Shown: positions 4,608-5,034 of the stretch, one piece after another | Layout: every line of letters begins with the position of its first letter | Position numbering within the stretch: the stretch's first letter is position 1 | DNA from: an uncultured Bacillota bacterium | GTDB lineage: Bacteria > Bacillota > Clostridia > Peptostreptococcales > Anaerovoracaceae | Direction: 5' to 3' | Assembly (NCBI GenBank): GCA_946410475.1 | Contig: CAMKAM010000103.1 | Location: 1-5,034 of the forward strand | Length of the DNA stretch: 5,034 nucleotides | Made by a program: the position numbers and the translations under genes | The notes under the pieces: model-generated | What the model saw: the letters and a program-made list of their open reading frames with translations, nothing else | Databases searched by the model: none | What the model was told of the DNA's origin: nothing

Positions 4608-5034
4608 TCATTGTTCGTCATCCCGTTTTCTTCTTGAGAAGAGCAATAACAGGAAGGCTGCTATTATAGCGAGTATGATCAGTATGATCGGGAGCATGCT
4701 TGGCATCGTGTCCGAACCGTCGTCTGCCTCATCACCGTCAGTCTTCGGCGTATCGTTGTCGTCTATCGTCTCAGTGCCGCTGCCGTCAGTCTTCGGTGTA
4801 TCATTATCATCTATCGCCTCAGTGCCGCCGTTGTTGTCGCCGTTCTGACCGGATGCCTGCTCGGAAGTGCCGTTACCGCTGTTGCTGCCGTTGCCGTTGT
4901 TGTCATAGGGTACGTAGTTTCCGTTGGCATCGTAGTAGCCGCCATTGCCGCCATTGCCGCCGTTCGAACTACCGGTGTAGCCGTTATTGCTGCTGCCGTT
5001 GCTGCTGCCGTTTCCGTTGTTGCTGCTGTTGTTG
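4608..5034 (-). CDS. C-terminal part of a membrane-anchored surface protein with low-complexity spacer
   Basis: The frame is open from the right edge (first full codon at 5033) to TGA at 4610-4608, giving 141 residues; the N-terminus lies outside the window. The visible protein starts with an Asn/Gly/Ser-rich stretch (about 60 residues, with GGNGGNGGYYDANGNYVPYD inside). Two 16-residue repeats of the form TE(A/T)IDDNDTPKTDG follow, then an acidic linker (DGDEADDGSDT), a hydrophobic helix LPIILIILAIIAAFLLLLF (4638-4694) and a basic tail SRRKRDDEQ. This is the layout of a flexible wall-spanning stalk tethered by a C-terminal membrane segment. The TPKTDG in the repeats resembles sortase signals of the PPKTG kind, but has Asp where Gly is required and is far from the helix, so sortase anchoring is doubtful. 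The function of the missing extracellular part cannot be inferred. Confidence 0.85.
   Translation of the reverse strand, partial: NNSSNNGNGSSNGSSNNGYTGSSNGGNGGNGGYYDANGNYVPYDNNGNGSNSGNGTSEQASGQNGDNNGGTEAIDDNDTPKTDGSGTETIDDNDTPKTDGDEADDGSDTMPSMLPIILIILAIIAAFLLLLFSRRKRDDEQ
4735..4830 (-). repeat. Two tandem 48-bp (16-residue) coding repeats
   Basis: Units at 4735-4782 and 4783-4830 match at 42 of 48 bases by my reading. Most differences are silent, and the proteins differ only at Ala/Thr after TE and at the first residue (Gly/Ser). Each unit encodes TE(A/T)IDDNDTPKTDG within the stalk of the surface protein. The mostly silent divergence suggests that the peptide sequence is maintained, not a fresh duplication. 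Confidence 0.8.

Noticed and set aside
4567..4848. Plus-strand open frame of 93 codons near the right end
   Set aside because: Its Ser/Val-rich repetitive peptide is the reverse reading of the 48-bp repeats in the minus-strand surface protein, and it starts within the terminator T tract without a binding site.
4735..5034. Possible CRISPR-like or satellite repeat array
   Set aside because: The repeats keep a continuous minus-strand reading frame with codon-phased units and mostly silent differences; there are no unique spacers.

Overview
The window looks like chromosomal DNA of an anaerobic, low-to-mid G+C Gram-positive bacterium of the class Clostridia. Pointers are strong AGGAGG-type ribosome binding sites, heavy use of ATA (Ile) and AGG/AGA (Arg) codons, a lipoprotein gene, a stand-alone NAD(P)H-hydrate epimerase domain, and a DUF1858-like small protein. 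The general flavour resembles Eubacteriales Family XIII / Mogibacteriaceae-type genomes, but that placement is an impression from memory, not a search result. I see no mobile element, CRISPR array, rRNA or tRNA gene, phage gene or recognisable defence system.

Layout. The left end (1-563) holds two minus-strand genes: the N-terminal 55 codons of a serine-dehydratase-like / L-cysteine desulfidase protein (YhaM/CyuA family), and upstream of it a small complete GNAT-type acetyltransferase (COG2388/NATD1 type). A hairpin lies between them. A divergent promoter region (about 564-733) follows, with TATAAT -10 boxes facing both ways and a tandem 10-bp repeat between them. A six-gene plus-strand run then fills 734-4357: type I L-asparaginase, orphan lipoprotein, NAD(P)H-hydrate epimerase, isochorismatase-fold cysteine hydrolase, low-molecular-weight protein tyrosine phosphatase, and a 74-residue DUF1858-like protein. 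Gaps of 5-27 bases, and a strong terminator only after the last gene, indicate one operon. The right end (4608-5034) is the C-terminal part of a minus-strand surface protein: an Asn/Gly/Ser-rich spacer, two 16-residue repeats, a membrane helix and a basic tail. It converges on the operon, with its own terminator.

How the genes might work together. The recognisable enzymes act on small molecules: asparagine deamidation, repair of damaged NAD(P)H, hydrolysis of an unknown amide or ester, and possibly cysteine or serine breakdown at the left edge. The phosphatase and the DUF1858-like protein may be regulatory, and the lipoprotein is exported and lipid-anchored. Shared transcription is well supported. 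A shared pathway is only a hypothesis. The observations most worth a second look are the tandem repeat in the divergent promoter, the Cys-to-Val change in the GCTEP motif of the partial desulfidase-like protein, the orphan lipoprotein, and the repeat-bearing surface-protein tail.
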